Shown: positions 53,717 through 63,015, counted from the first letter of the stretch. The stretch is 64,000 nucleotides of DNA from Lachnospiraceae bacterium (GCA_009779895.1 WRBB01000002.1:61707-125706); one strand, 5' to 3'. Translations and numbers: made by a program. Notes: generated from the letters alone by a model not told the origin.

Positions 53717-53757
53717 CATCTTAACATGCACAATAGGGATGTGAAGTTTTATGTAAA

Positions 53758-53794
53758 CCGTAGGGGTAAGCGAAATGATTCGATACCTCTACGG
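53758..53794 (+). promoter_or_regulatory. Hairpin between binding protein and permease genes
   Basis: CCGTAGGGGTA (53758-53768) with TACCTCTACGG (53784-53794), 11 bp with one G-U pair, plus an inner CGAA/TTCG. Only a weak T tract follows. Such hairpins often protect the abundant binding-protein mRNA or cause partial termination, giving more binding protein than permease. Confidence 0.7.
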
Positions 53795-53824
53795 GATTTA
53801 TTTTACAAAAAGGAGATAAGTATT

Positions 53825-54730
53825 ATGGGAAATATCCGTGGCAAGCACACGCCAATATTTTTTCTTTTTCTATTACCATCTATGTTCGCATTTACAATCA
53901 TCATCATAATTCCACTTATCATGGGGGTTTATTATTCCTTTACCGATTGGAATGCAGTACCTGGTACTCCGATTAATTGGGTTGGACTAGACAACTATAT
54001 TGCGATGTTTTCGGATGTCACATTTTTGCATTCTTTTATTGTGACAATCGTTTTTTCAGCGATTAGTATCGTTTTAATTAATTTTTTGGCATTTATGTTT
54101 GCGTTGTTAGTGACAGCAAAACTGAAACTTGCGAACCTGTACCGCGCAGGATTTTTTTTACCAAATCTAATCGGTGGTATCGTTTTAGGTTATATTTGGT
54201 TTTTTATTTTCAACAATGCGATACCGGCTCTTGGTAGTGCTGCGGGCTCTGACTTTTTTTCTCAGTCATTTCTAGGCAATCGATATACATCACTTTTTGC
54301 TATGATTATTGTTACGACTTGGCAAATGGCAGGTTACATTATGATGATTTATGTAGCAGCGATACAAAGTGTACCTGTTTCCTTACTGGAGGCGGCTCAA
54401 ATTGATGGTGCCAAGTATTATCAGCGTTTAAAGCATATTTTAATGCCTTTGATTGCGCCGGCTTTTACCATTACCCTATTTCTTACCCTTGTAAACACAT
54501 TTCGTATGTTTGATGTGAACTTTGCGCTTACAGCAGGAGGTCCTTCCGGTATCTTTATGGGACAAGCACTTAGAACCACAGAACTTCTTGCTCTAAATAT
54601 ATTTAATACAGCCCATACATTTAACGATCAAGCACAGGGGCAGGCAAGAGCCATTATTTTCTTTATTCTGCTTTTGATCATTTCGTTGGTTCAGGTGTAT
54701 TTCAATAAGCGAAAGGAGATAGAGGCATGA
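53825..54730 (+). CDS. ABC sugar permease, MalF-like
   Basis: About 301 residues, six membrane helices, with the cytoplasmic EAA loop seen as SLLEAAQIDGAKYYQRLKHI (about 184-203). Start at ATG 53825 with AAGGAG 9 bp upstream; the frame from 53726 reads through the preceding hairpin. Forms the membrane pore with the second permease. Stop overlaps the next start by 4 bp. Confidence 0.95.
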   Translation: MGNIRGKHTPIFFLFLLPSMFAFTIIIIIPLIMGVYYSFTDWNAVPGTPINWVGLDNYIAMFSDVTFLHSFIVTIVFSAISIVLINFLAFMFALLVTAKLKLANLYRAGFFLPNLIGGIVLGYIWFFIFNNAIPALGSAAGSDFFSQSFLGNRYTSLFAMIIVTTWQMAGYIMMIYVAAIQSVPVSLLEAAQIDGAKYYQRLKHILMPLIAPAFTITLFLTLVNTFRMFDVNFALTAGGPSGIFMGQALRTTELLALNIFNTAHTFNDQAQGQARAIIFFILLLIISLVQVYFNKRKEIEA

Positions 54731-55602
54731 CCCGAGGTAAACGAAGAAATATGTGGCTAGAGATATTGGCCATCGTTTTGTTTTTGATTTTTATGCTTCC
54801 TTTTGTAATTATTCTGATGAATGCAGCGAAACCGACCTTGCTTGTGATTAGTGAGCCTTTGGCATTTCCTGAGAATCCGTTACAGTTTTTTACGAATGCT
54901 TGGCATATCGTTAATGATGCTACAGTTAGGTATATTCCATCCTTTATTTCATCCGTTATTATCACAGTTGGTTCTGTGGCTCTCATTGTGCTGACAACTT
55001 CTATGGCGGCTTGGGTGCTTGTACGTACAAAAACAAGAGCCTCTACTGCTATATTTTTGATGTTTGTAGGAGCGATCATTGTTCCGTTCCAAGTGGTTAT
55101 GTTCCCTCTCATATCTTGGTTGGCGAGCATAGAGAGAACGCTGGGCATTGCAGGCACCTCTTTTCGGTTGCTTGGAAACTATCCCGGCATCATGTTAGCC
55201 TATATGGGCTTTGGAGCACCCTTATCCATTTTCTTATATCATGGGTTTATCAAGGGAGTTCCTGTAGAGCTTGAGGAAGCGGCAACCATTGATGGATGCT
55301 CAAGAGCAAGAACATTTTTTAATATTGTATTTCCAATCTTAAAGCCTATTTCTATGACGGTAATTATATTAAACGGAATGTGGATATGGAATGACTTCCT
55401 GCTTCCACGCATGGTACTTCGTGGCGGCAGAAATGATGTGCAGACCTTACCCATTGCCGTTGCTAGTTTTGTCGGACAGTATGTGAGGCGATGGGATCTG
55501 ATTTTAACGACAACCATTTTAGCAATGATACCTATTATTATTGTATTCCTATTTTTGCAAAAACACATCATTAAGGGTATGGTGGATGGTTCTATTAAAT
55601 AA
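54727..55602 (+). CDS. ABC sugar permease, MalG-like
   Basis: 291 residues, about six membrane helices; EAA loop VELEEAATIDGCSRARTFFN (about 178-197). Translationally coupled to the first permease (ATGA). No ABC ATPase gene is present in the cassette, so the importer probably uses a shared MsmK/UgpC-type ATPase encoded elsewhere. Confidence 0.95.
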   Translation: MTRGKRRNMWLEILAIVLFLIFMLPFVIILMNAAKPTLLVISEPLAFPENPLQFFTNAWHIVNDATVRYIPSFISSVIITVGSVALIVLTTSMAAWVLVRTKTRASTAIFLMFVGAIIVPFQVVMFPLISWLASIERTLGIAGTSFRLLGNYPGIMLAYMGFGAPLSIFLYHGFIKGVPVELEEAATIDGCSRARTFFNIVFPILKPISMTVIILNGMWIWNDFLLPRMVLRGGRNDVQTLPIAVASFVGQYVRRWDLILTTTILAMIPIIIVFLFLQKHIIKGMVDGSIK

Positions 55603-55611
55603 GGTGATGAT

Positions 55612-57369
55612 ATGATGAATAAAAGTTGGTGGAAAAGTGCAGTGGTTTATCAGGTATATCCCAAGAGTTTTTGTGATTCTGATGAAGATGGGGTGGGTGA
55701 TATTCCGGGAATCATCTCAAAGTTAGACTATATAAAAAGTATAGGCGTAGATGTAATCTGGCTCTCTCCATTTTTTAAAAGCCCGGGGTTTGATAATGGC
55801 TATGATGTAAGTGACTATTTTTCGGTGGATCCTGTTTTTGGAACGATGAACGATTTCAAAGTCTTACTGAATGAAGCCCATCAGAGAGGTTTGAAGATTA
55901 TAATTGATTTGGTGGTGAATCATTCTTCACATCAGCACCTTTGGTTTCAAGAGAGTTCGAAATCCAAAAACAATCCATATCGAAATTATTATTTCTGGCG
56001 AGATGGTCTGACAGAAGATGAGGCGATTCAACGCTGGGGGCAGGATAATCTGCCGTCTTACGACCTTAGCAAGGATAAACGTATGCGTTTTCCGCCGAAT
56101 AACTGGCAAAATTTATTTGGCGGCGGTTCTTGTTGGGAATATGATAAAGAAACAGATCAATATTATTTGCATTTGTTTTCAAAAGAGCAACCTGACCTTA
56201 ACTGGGATTCTCCCAAGCTTCGTCAAGACGTGTATGATATGATGCATCAATGGTTGGAATTGGGTGTGGATGGTTTTCGGATGGATGTGATTAGTTTGAT
56301 ATCCAAGCCGGAGGGATTACCGGATGTAACAGATGGACAAAGTTTGATCGATATTGTCGCAAACGGTAGTAAAGTTCATATTTACCTCAGAGAAATGAGA
56401 GAGGTGGCCTTGGCCGGTTTTGATGTTATGACAGTAGGTGAAACGGCCGGGGTGACGGTAGATGAAGCAAAGCACTACGCCGGTTTGGAAAATACGGAAT
56501 TAAATATGGTATTTCATTTTGAAATCAATGACTTAGACGGTGGGGAGTCACATAAATGGAATAGAAGTAAGATAAAGCTAACAGATTTAAAAAACATTCA
56601 TAAAAAGTGGCAGCAAGGATTGGCTGGAATTGCTTGGAACAGTCTTTATCTATCCAATCACGATCAACCCAGAAGCATAGGTCGTTATGTTCGTCCGGAT
56701 GAAGTATATCGGGAACGGGCACAAAAGATGCTGGCTACCGTGACATATTTGATGGCGGGTACTCCTTTTATTTATCAGGGAGAAGAATTGGCCATGACCA
56801 ACTGCTTCATAAAGGATTTTGCGGATTTAAGAGATATAGAGAGTATCAATGCCTTTCATAAGATGTTGCAAACAGGGCTCGATGCTGAGGAAGCTATGGA
56901 GATCGTGGGGATATGGGGGCGAGATAGTTGTCGAACACCCATGCAATGGAACGGAGAAGTAGGGGCCGGGTTCACGAAAGCGAAACCTTGGCTTAAAATC
57001 AATGAGAATTATGTCGCAATCAATGCCAAAGAGCAGGCTGCAAGGAAAGATTCCGTATTTCATTATTACAGGGCTTTGTTTGCGTTAAGGAAAGGCATGG
57101 ATGTTTTTGTGATGGGCGATTATGTTCCCGTATTAGAAGAGGATGAGCGGGTTTTTGCTTATAATAGGGTGTTGGATGGTGAATCTGTGTTTGTGTTGGG
57201 GAATTATACTGGGTATGAGGTGCAACTCTTTTTGGATATGGGAATAGATGCAAACGTTTTAATGGGTAATATCGTTGACTCTGATTTTCTTACCACCAAG
57301 GTATTGCAACCCTACGAAGGGGTCGTTATTTCTGGTGTTCCATCGATGACACCTTGCAAACCCTTGTAA
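55612..57369 (+). CDS. GH13_31 alpha-glucosidase (oligo-1,6-glucosidase/dextran glucosidase-like)
   Basis: 585 residues. TIM-barrel motifs: AVVYQVYPKSFCDSDEDG, VGDIPGIISKLDYI, DLVVNHSS, nucleophile Asp in GVDGFRMDVISLI (about 220), acid Glu in VMTVGETAGV (about 280), and YLSNHDQPRSIG (about 345). The residue after the nucleophile is Val, the known marker of alpha-1,6-cleaving members. Tandem ATG with AAGGTGATG upstream. Cytosolic. Together with sucrose phosphorylase it suggests a diet of sucrose plus isomaltulose or isomalto-oligosaccharides. Last gene of the cassette; rbgA starts 21 bp later. Confidence 0.92.
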   Translation: MMNKSWWKSAVVYQVYPKSFCDSDEDGVGDIPGIISKLDYIKSIGVDVIWLSPFFKSPGFDNGYDVSDYFSVDPVFGTMNDFKVLLNEAHQRGLKIIIDLVVNHSSHQHLWFQESSKSKNNPYRNYYFWRDGLTEDEAIQRWGQDNLPSYDLSKDKRMRFPPNNWQNLFGGGSCWEYDKETDQYYLHLFSKEQPDLNWDSPKLRQDVYDMMHQWLELGVDGFRMDVISLISKPEGLPDVTDGQSLIDIVANGSKVHIYLREMREVALAGFDVMTVGETAGVTVDEAKHYAGLENTELNMVFHFEINDLDGGESHKWNRSKIKLTDLKNIHKKWQQGLAGIAWNSLYLSNHDQPRSIGRYVRPDEVYRERAQKMLATVTYLMAGTPFIYQGEELAMTNCFIKDFADLRDIESINAFHKMLQTGLDAEEAMEIVGIWGRDSCRTPMQWNGEVGAGFTKAKPWLKINENYVAINAKEQAARKDSVFHYYRALFALRKGMDVFVMGDYVPVLEEDERVFAYNRVLDGESVFVLGNYTGYEVQLFLDMGIDANVLMGNIVDSDFLTTKVLQPYEGVVISGVPSMTPCKPL

Positions 57370-57390
57370 ACAGAGAATGGAGTAAACAAT

Positions 57391-58242
57391 ATGTACTTTC
57401 AATGGTATCCCGGTCACATGACCAAGGCCAAACGGATGATGCAGGAAAACATAAAGTTAATAGACTTGATCATTGAATTGGTGGACGCACGTATTCCCAT
57501 CAGTAGCCGCAATCCGGACATTGATGCACTGGGCCAACACAAAGCCCGTTTGATTTTGCTCAATAAAGCGGATTTGACAGAGGATCAATGGAACGATCAA
57601 TGGGTTCGTTATTTTGAAAATTTGGGATATAGTGTATTAAAAATAAATGCAAAAAAGGGCGGGTCCATGAAGTCGATTTATGGAGTCATTGACGAGGCTT
57701 GCAAAGAAAAGAAAGAGCGGGACCGAAAACGGGGTATTTTAAATCGTCCAGTGCGGGCAATGGTTGTAGGTATTCCCAATGTAGGCAAGTCTACCTTTAT
57801 CAATACCTTGGCCGGTAAAGCGGCCACCAAAACAGGTAATAAACCGGGGGTCACAAAAGGCAAACAGTGGATCCGTTTGAATAAAAACGTAGAGCTTTTG
57901 GATACGCCGGGGATTCTTTGGCCTAAATTTGATGATGCAAAGGTAGGACTGGACTTGGCACTGATTGGTTCGATCAAAGATGATATCCTCAATATAGAAG
58001 AGCTGGCACTGGCATTGATTGATTTTTTACAAGCACATTATCCAAAGGTATTACCCAAAAAATATGGGATCGAAGAAAAGACAAATGGCATAGAAGTGAT
58101 ACAAGGGATTGCCAAGAGTCGAAATTGTCTCATCAAAGGCAATGAATGGGACACGGAAAAGGCCTGTAAAATCCTGTTGGATGATTTTAGGAACGGTCGT
58201 TTGGGAAAAATAACACTTGAATTTACAAAGGATTATGACTAA
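57391..58242 (+). CDS. rbgA: Ribosome biogenesis GTPase RbgA (YlqF)
   Basis: Circularly permuted GTPase needed for late 50S assembly. 283 residues: MYFQWYPGHMTKA at the N-terminus, G4 LLNKADL (about 50-56) before G1 GIPNVGKSTFINTL (about 128-141) and G3 LLDTPGILWP, the permuted order G4-G5-G1-G2-G3. GGAG precedes ATG 57391. Follows the sugar cassette by 21 bp and is presumably also read from its upstream transcript. Confidence 0.97.
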   Translation: MYFQWYPGHMTKAKRMMQENIKLIDLIIELVDARIPISSRNPDIDALGQHKARLILLNKADLTEDQWNDQWVRYFENLGYSVLKINAKKGGSMKSIYGVIDEACKEKKERDRKRGILNRPVRAMVVGIPNVGKSTFINTLAGKAATKTGNKPGVTKGKQWIRLNKNVELLDTPGILWPKFDDAKVGLDLALIGSIKDDILNIEELALALIDFLQAHYPKVLPKKYGIEEKTNGIEVIQGIAKSRNCLIKGNEWDTEKACKILLDDFRNGRLGKITLEFTKDYD

Positions 58243-58300
58243 GATAGAATTAAGTGCTTGGCGTTTGTCAAAGGAAAGGTAAGAAAGTAGGTATTGGTGT

Positions 58301-58834
58301 ATGAAAATTATGAAGGAGCTATTTACTTGGATTCTTTATATTCTCATTATTATTGGGTTGACCATTGTAATCAATATGTTTGTTGGTCAGCGTACCCATG
58401 TAAAAGGTTATTCCATGGAGCCGACGCTTCATAACAATGACAATTTAATCGTAGATAAAATATCCTATCGTTTTCGGGAGCCAAGTCGTTTTGATATCGT
58501 TGTATTTCCCTTTGATGAAACGGGACAGACTTATTATATAAAACGCATCATCGGTTTGCCCGGTGAGTTGATACAGATTATAGATGGACAAGTTTATATC
58601 AATGGGATGGTTTTGGCGGAGGATTATGGCAATGATTTGATGGATAGTCCGGGCATTGCCGCCCAACCGATTTTGTTGGGCGAGGATGAGTATTTTGTAT
58701 TAGGTGACAATCGAAACCGTAGTTCAGATAGCAGAGACCCCCATGTTGGTGTGCAACACAGGAATGATATGTTGGGACGTGCTTTTTTGCGCATGTGGCC
58801 TTTGTCTGATTTTGGATTGATTCGACATGAGTGA
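58301..58834 (+). CDS. lepB: Signal peptidase I
   Basis: Membrane protease removing Sec/Tat signal peptides. 177 residues with one N-terminal membrane helix (about 8-28) and intact catalytic boxes: Ser38 in VKGYSMEPTLHNND and Lys81 in YYIKRIIGLPGELI, plus GDNRNRSSDSR. ATG 58301 used; an internal ATG at residue 4 is possible. Compare with the dyad-less paralogue at 49084. Follows rbgA by 58 bp and precedes rnhB by 24 bp. Confidence 0.96.
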   Translation: MKIMKELFTWILYILIIIGLTIVINMFVGQRTHVKGYSMEPTLHNNDNLIVDKISYRFREPSRFDIVVFPFDETGQTYYIKRIIGLPGELIQIIDGQVYINGMVLAEDYGNDLMDSPGIAAQPILLGEDEYFVLGDNRNRSSDSRDPHVGVQHRNDMLGRAFLRMWPLSDFGLIRHE

Positions 58835-58858
58835 AATCATTTTGTATTTGGTGAAGAT

Positions 58859-59518
58859 ATGACAAAAGCAGAAGAAAAACGTATAAAACAAGCGGAGAAA
58901 TTGCAAAAAGAGCGGGCGCGCGTATATGCACTTGGTGAATACGAGCGCTTATATTCAGCATGCGGTCTTACCTGTGGCATAGATGAGGTAGGACGGGGTC
59001 CTCTGGCCGGTCCGGTGGTGGCAGGGGCTGTGATTTTGCCCAAGGACTGTGAGATTCTTTATATCAATGACTCGAAAAAACTCTCTGCAAAAAAACGGGA
59101 ATTGTTGTTTGAAGAAATTAAAGAAAAGGCTTTTGCAACGGGAATTGGCATTGTTTCTCCGGCTCGTATTGATGAAATCAATATTTTGCAGGCGACTTAT
59201 GAGGCTATGCGGTTGGCAATTGAAGATTTAGGGATTCAACCGGATTTATTGTTAAATGACGCGGTGACCATTCCGGGGGTTGATATCCGACAAATTCCGA
59301 TTATCAAAGGAGATATGAAAAGTATATCCATTGCAGCTGCCAGTATTTTAGCAAAGGTGACCAGAGATAGATTGATGGTGGAATATGATAAAATATTACC
59401 CGGTTATGAGTTGGCAAAAAACAGTGGTTATGGTACCAAGGCACACCGTGCGGCATTGCTTCGGTTGGGGGCGACGCCCATTCATCGGATGAGTTTTTTG
59501 AAAAATATTCTCCGGTAA
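58859..59518 (+). CDS. rnhB: Ribonuclease HII
   Basis: Removes RNA from RNA-DNA hybrids and single ribonucleotides. 219 residues, with acidic active site in CGIDEVGRGPLAGPVV (about 40-55), LNDAVTIP and the GDMKSISIAAASILAKVTRD block (about 155-174). The first ~35 residues are a charged helical extension (EEKRIKQAEKLQKE). Start ATG 58859 with GGTGAAG upstream. Confidence 0.97.
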   Translation: MTKAEEKRIKQAEKLQKERARVYALGEYERLYSACGLTCGIDEVGRGPLAGPVVAGAVILPKDCEILYINDSKKLSAKKRELLFEEIKEKAFATGIGIVSPARIDEINILQATYEAMRLAIEDLGIQPDLLLNDAVTIPGVDIRQIPIIKGDMKSISIAAASILAKVTRDRLMVEYDKILPGYELAKNSGYGTKAHRAALLRLGATPIHRMSFLKNILR

Positions 59519-59561
59519 ATCATGGAAGTGAAACAAGTAAAGTATAGGGAAGTTATATATT

Positions 59562-59909
59562 ATGATGAATAAGCGCAAGTTAGGTGCAAAATATGAAAAA
59601 GTGGCTGCCGCCTTTTTAGAAAAGCAGGGATATGAAGTAATCAAGTACAACTATCGCTGTTTTTTTGGTGAAATTGATTTAATTGCGAAAGATGCGGACA
59701 TGTTGGTTTTTTGTGAGGTGAAGTATCGCAAAAATGCATCTTTGGGCAGTGCTTTGGAGGCGGTAAATTATCACAAACAACAAATCATTGTTAAATGTGC
59801 CATGCAGTATCTGATGGCACGGTATGAAAAAGAAATACCCTGTCGCTTTGATGTAATTGGAGTGCAAGGCACTCAAATTTGCCACATAAAAAATGCTTAT
59901 CAAGGATAA
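59562..59909 (+). CDS. YraN-family endonuclease-like protein (UPF0102)
   Basis: 115 residues. LGAKYEKVAAAFLEKQGYEV, then RCFFGEIDLIAKD and CEVKYRKN: the restriction-endonuclease-like core (E...D...ExK) of UPF0102/YraN. Commonly found next to rnhB, as here. Tandem ATG at 59562. Biological role uncertain; possibly DNA repair or recombination. Confidence 0.93.
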   Translation: MMNKRKLGAKYEKVAAAFLEKQGYEVIKYNYRCFFGEIDLIAKDADMLVFCEVKYRKNASLGSALEAVNYHKQQIIVKCAMQYLMARYEKEIPCRFDVIGVQGTQICHIKNAYQG

Positions 59910-59914
59910 AACAT

Positions 59915-60757
59915 ATGAAATTAAATTATAAAAACCAAGAAAAAACAATTCGCAAGGTGCAAACAATGCCACCTTACTTGGTCTATCCCTTACTGGAGGA
60001 AACGGGTTTTGTGCGCCACGGTTTTTCGACCAAATTAGGTGGTGTCAGTGTTGGTTGTTATGCCTCTTTAAACCTAAGTTTCACCCGTGGGGATGAAACA
60101 AAGCATGTGCAAGAGAACCTGTCACGTTTTGGGAAAGCCATTGGCGTGAAGCCAAAGGACATGGTATTTTCGGCACAAACCCACACAAATCATGTACTTA
60201 CAGTGACAGAATCCGACCGGGGCAATGGGGTGACACAGCCATTGCCCTACGCGGATGTAGATGGTTTTGTGACAAATATACCGGGGCTTTGTCTGGTGAC
60301 GTTTTATGCGGATTGTGTGCCCTTGTTTTTTGTGGATCCTGTTGCAAAGGCCATTGGTTTAAGTCATTCCGGTTGGCGTGGTACGGTGGCTAAAATCGCA
60401 GAGAAGACGGTAGAGCAGATGAAAAAAGAATACGGCTCTAATCCGGCGGATATTTTAACGGCGATTGGTCCCTCTATCTGCCGGGATTGTTATGAAGTCA
60501 GCGAAGAAGTTATTGGGGCTTTTCGACAAAATTTTGCGTATTCGCATGGGGCAGATTTATATGAGCAAAAAGAAAATGGAAAATATCAGTTGGATTTATG
60601 GGCAGCCAATCGGATGATATTGTTGGAATCCGGTATTTTGCCCAAACACATTGCCATGACAAATGTATGCACACATTGCAACAGCGATGTATTTTATTCT
60701 CATCGTAGAACAGGGGAACGGCGTGGAAATTTAGCTGCCTTTTTGGCAATCAAATAA
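59915..60757 (+). CDS. pgeF: Peptidoglycan editing factor PgeF (YfiH/LACC1 family)
   Basis: 280 residues with the copper-oxidase-like fold of the family: VRHGFSTKLGGVSVG (about 33-47), SAQTHTNHV, CVPLFFVDP, and SHSGWRGTVAKIAEKT (about 148-163). In E. coli the family removes wrongly placed L-Ser from UDP-MurNAc; related enzymes cleave purine nucleosides. Start at ATG 59915 (AAGGA 8 bp upstream); the frame from 59879 overlaps yraN without a site. Confidence 0.93.
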   Translation: MKLNYKNQEKTIRKVQTMPPYLVYPLLEETGFVRHGFSTKLGGVSVGCYASLNLSFTRGDETKHVQENLSRFGKAIGVKPKDMVFSAQTHTNHVLTVTESDRGNGVTQPLPYADVDGFVTNIPGLCLVTFYADCVPLFFVDPVAKAIGLSHSGWRGTVAKIAEKTVEQMKKEYGSNPADILTAIGPSICRDCYEVSEEVIGAFRQNFAYSHGADLYEQKENGKYQLDLWAANRMILLESGILPKHIAMTNVCTHCNSDVFYSHRRTGERRGNLAAFLAIK

Positions 60758-60777
60758 AAATAGAAAGAGGGAACAGC

Positions 60778-61587
60778 ATGGAGGAAGCAGTAAGGGAGTT
60801 AAATCAATTGCAGCAATATTTTGAGGAATGGATTCCGCAGGTTATAGGTTTTGCCGTGAATGTACTTTTGGCTTTTATTTTGTTTTTCATAGGCCGTTTG
60901 GTGATCAAAGCCTTGTGCCGATTTGTGAAAAAGCAAATGGAACGAACAAAATCAGAACCCAATGTGATAAAGTTTATTGGCACTTTGTTGCGCGTGTGTT
61001 TGTACGCATTTCTTATTTTTCTAATTGCCCAAAGGGTTGGGGTATCTTCTTCTGCAACGGCAGCTGTTTTGGGGGCCGGTGGTGTGGCCATTGGTTTGGC
61101 TTTGCAGGGTAGTTTGTCTAACTTTGCCGGTGGTGTATTGATTTTGATTCTAAAGCCCTTTGTTGTGGGGGATTATATCATAGAGCATACACGGAACAAC
61201 GAGGGAGTGGTGCAGGAGATTTCAGTATTTTATACCCGCATCATCACGGTAGACAACAAAACCATTATCATTCCAAACGGCATGTTATCCAACACCAGTT
61301 TAACCAATGTGACAGAGCGGCCGGAGCGGCAATTGGATTTGAAAATCCATGTTTCTTATGAGACTGATTTATCACAGGTCAAAGAAATGTTGGAGGGATT
61401 GTTGCGAGGAATTCCCGAAATCATTCAAGAGGAGGGTATGAAAGCCTTTGTAGATGCATTAGAACAGGATGTTGTGGTGATTGGTTTGCGGGCTTGGGTC
61501 AAGACGGTAGATTATACGGCTACTCGTTGCAAGGTTTTAGAGCAGGTAAAGGTATTATTTGAACAAAATGGGATTGCAAGAAAATAA
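60778..61587 (+). CDS. mscS: Small-conductance mechanosensitive channel (MscS family)
   Basis: 269 residues: three membrane helices (about 20-42, 60-85, 88-115) and the pore-lining TM3 with GAGGVAIGLALQGSLSNFAGG (split about 98-118). Cytosolic beta domain follows (VGDYIIEHTRNNEGVVQEI ... VDNKTIIIPNGMLSN). Protects against hypo-osmotic shock. AGAGGGAA precedes ATG 60778. Confidence 0.95.
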   Translation: MEEAVRELNQLQQYFEEWIPQVIGFAVNVLLAFILFFIGRLVIKALCRFVKKQMERTKSEPNVIKFIGTLLRVCLYAFLIFLIAQRVGVSSSATAAVLGAGGVAIGLALQGSLSNFAGGVLILILKPFVVGDYIIEHTRNNEGVVQEISVFYTRIITVDNKTIIIPNGMLSNTSLTNVTERPERQLDLKIHVSYETDLSQVKEMLEGLLRGIPEIIQEEGMKAFVDALEQDVVVIGLRAWVKTVDYTATRCKVLEQVKVLFEQNGIARK

Positions 61588-61732
61588 TATAGGTTTGCGT
61601 GTTGTTCATGATATTGGGGAAAATGAGCGGTTATTTTGGCAGGTTAGGTAGTTAGAATGGCTTTTGCGTCCACCTTGCTGTAAACTGTAAGTGGAGTGAT
61701 TTCATCAATATTAAGAGGGAGGCGCAAAATAG
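61588..61732 (+). other. Short intergenic region before the GNAT-like gene
   Basis: 145 bp without a gene. It supplies GAGGGAGG just before ATG 61733. No clear terminator for mscS and no convincing promoter could be assigned. Confidence 0.4.
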
Positions 61733-62182
61733 ATGATTTTGGAGAATGCAGAAAAACAAATTATTATGACAGAGATGAAAAAGAATCAATACTCTTTATT
61801 GGGAAACATTTCTTCGGATTCAGAGATTGATTTGTATATCAAAGGCAATGAGAATGGGGATTGTTGTTTGGTTGCCACCTGTGATGCCGGTGTGATGGCA
61901 TGGATTTGCATTTTGCCCGTTGAGGAATGTCTGGATAAAACCGTACCTGAGTTGGTTGCTTCGGCTTTTCCCATGCTGGAAGGTCAAAAGGTCGGTACGA
62001 TGATAATGGATTATTTGTTTGAGTTATTGAGTGGTGCAACGCCTCAGATTAGGTTGCCGGAAACTCAAGTCAGTAATCCTGTAGTTGGAATTTACAAAAA
62101 CTTGGGTTATGAAGTGGTGGATGGAAAGATAGGCCGCCGCAAAAAATACAAAAAGTATTTGATGATGCGAAAAGTCAGTTGA
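61733..62182 (+). CDS. GNAT-like acetyltransferase, putative
   Basis: 149 residues. The second half shows a GNAT-type motif A, LEGQKVGTMIMDYLFELL (acetyl-CoA pyrophosphate loop Q-x-x-G-x-x), followed by NPVVGIYKNLGYEVV, the usual late motif B. The first half is weakly conserved. GAGGGAGG precedes ATG 61733. Substrate unknown; call is by motif only. Confidence 0.6.
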   Translation: MILENAEKQIIMTEMKKNQYSLLGNISSDSEIDLYIKGNENGDCCLVATCDAGVMAWICILPVEECLDKTVPELVASAFPMLEGQKVGTMIMDYLFELLSGATPQIRLPETQVSNPVVGIYKNLGYEVVDGKIGRRKKYKKYLMMRKVS

Positions 62183-62213
62183 TGGTTGCTGGGATATAGA
62201 AAGAAAATGAAGA

Positions 62214-62263
62214 AAGAGCTTAGGTTTACAAATTTTTTAATTTGAATCTAAGCTCTTCTTGCT
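62214..62263 (+). terminator. Rho-independent terminator before upp
   Basis: AAGAGCTTAG (62214-62223) pairs with CTAAGCTCTT (62248-62257) and the helix continues imperfectly through GTTTACAAATT/AATTTGAAT; followed by CTTGCTTTTGC. Confidence 0.75.
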
Positions 62264-62323
62264 TTTGCGAAGTCTAAGGGATATAATAAATGGGATTGAA
62301 TACAAATAGTAGGAGGAAGCAAA

Positions 62324-62953
62324 GTGGGTAATATATATGAAATGGGACATCCGTTGATTAAGCATAAAATCTCTTTGATGAGAAATAAAAATACCGGGAC
62401 CAATGAATTCCGGGCACTGACAGAAGAACTTGCAGTGATGATAGGATATGAGGCCTTGTCTGATTTGCCTTTGGAGGATGTAAAAATTGAGACGCCCTTA
62501 GAAACTTGTATGTCTCCTATGATAGCAGGGAAAAAATTGGCTATTGTTCCGATTTTAAGAGCCGGTTTGGGTATGGTAAATGGTATCTTGACTTTAGTGC
62601 CATCGGCAAAGGTTGGGCATATTGGTTTGTATCGTGATCACGATACCCATGAGCCACAGGAGTATTATTGCAAATTGCCAAACCCCATCTCTGAGCGTAC
62701 GATTTTGGTGTTGGATCCGATGTTGGCAACGGGTGGTTCAGCGGTGGCAGCCATTGATTTTATCAAAGAACACGGTGGAAAGTATATCAAGTTTTTATGT
62801 TTGATTGCAGCACCGGAAGGTATTAAAAAATTGGAAAAGGCGCATCCGGATGTAGATATTTATATTGGGCGCACAGATAGACAGTTAAATAAAGATGCCT
62901 ATATTTGCCCGGGTCTGGGGGATGCCGGTGATCGGATATTTGGTACAAAATAA
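62324..62953 (+). CDS. upp: Uracil phosphoribosyltransferase
   Basis: Salvages uracil to UMP with PRPP. 209 residues with [14 protein letters not shown] at the start, [13 protein letters not shown] (about 73-85) and the PRPP loop [17 protein letters not shown] (about 126-142), ending [12 protein letters not shown]. Initiates at GTG 62324 with AGGAGG 7 bp upstream. Often precedes glyA or nucleotide-transport genes; here glyA follows after 62 bp. Confidence 0.98.
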   Translation: MGNIYEMGHPLIKHKISLMRNKNTGTNEFRALTEELAVMIGYEALSDLPLEDVKIETPLETCMSPMIAGKKLAIVPILRAGLGMVNGILTLVPSAKVGHIGLYRDHDTHEPQEYYCKLPNPISERTILVLDPMLATGGSAVAAIDFIKEHGGKYIKFLCLIAAPEGIKKLEKAHPDVDIYIGRTDRQLNKDAYICPGLGDAGDRIFGTK

Positions 62954-63015
62954 AGTATAAGTATGTGGATTTGGGATATCAAAGGAAAAAGAGAGATTTA
63001 GGAGGTAGCTAAAAA

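Larger units (their letters stand above)
49753..57390 (+). other. Sugar-utilisation cassette inserted within a ribosome-assembly gene order
   Basis: Five coding units for sucrose-type sugars (kinase, sucrose phosphorylase, binding protein, two permeases, glucosidase) separate rplS/signal-peptidase-like from rbgA-lepB-rnhB. In related Gram-positive genomes rplS is usually followed by lepB and/or rbgA and rnhB. Leucine codons in the cassette include more CTT/TTA/CTA than the TTG-rich neighbours, consistent with later acquisition. No integrase, IS end or direct repeats were seen at the borders. Confidence 0.5.

Noticed and set aside
58301..58834. Second signal peptidase as a duplicate of doubtful activity
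   Set aside because: Its catalytic Ser38 and Lys81 and all family boxes are intact, so it is the working enzyme; only the copy at 49084 is altered.
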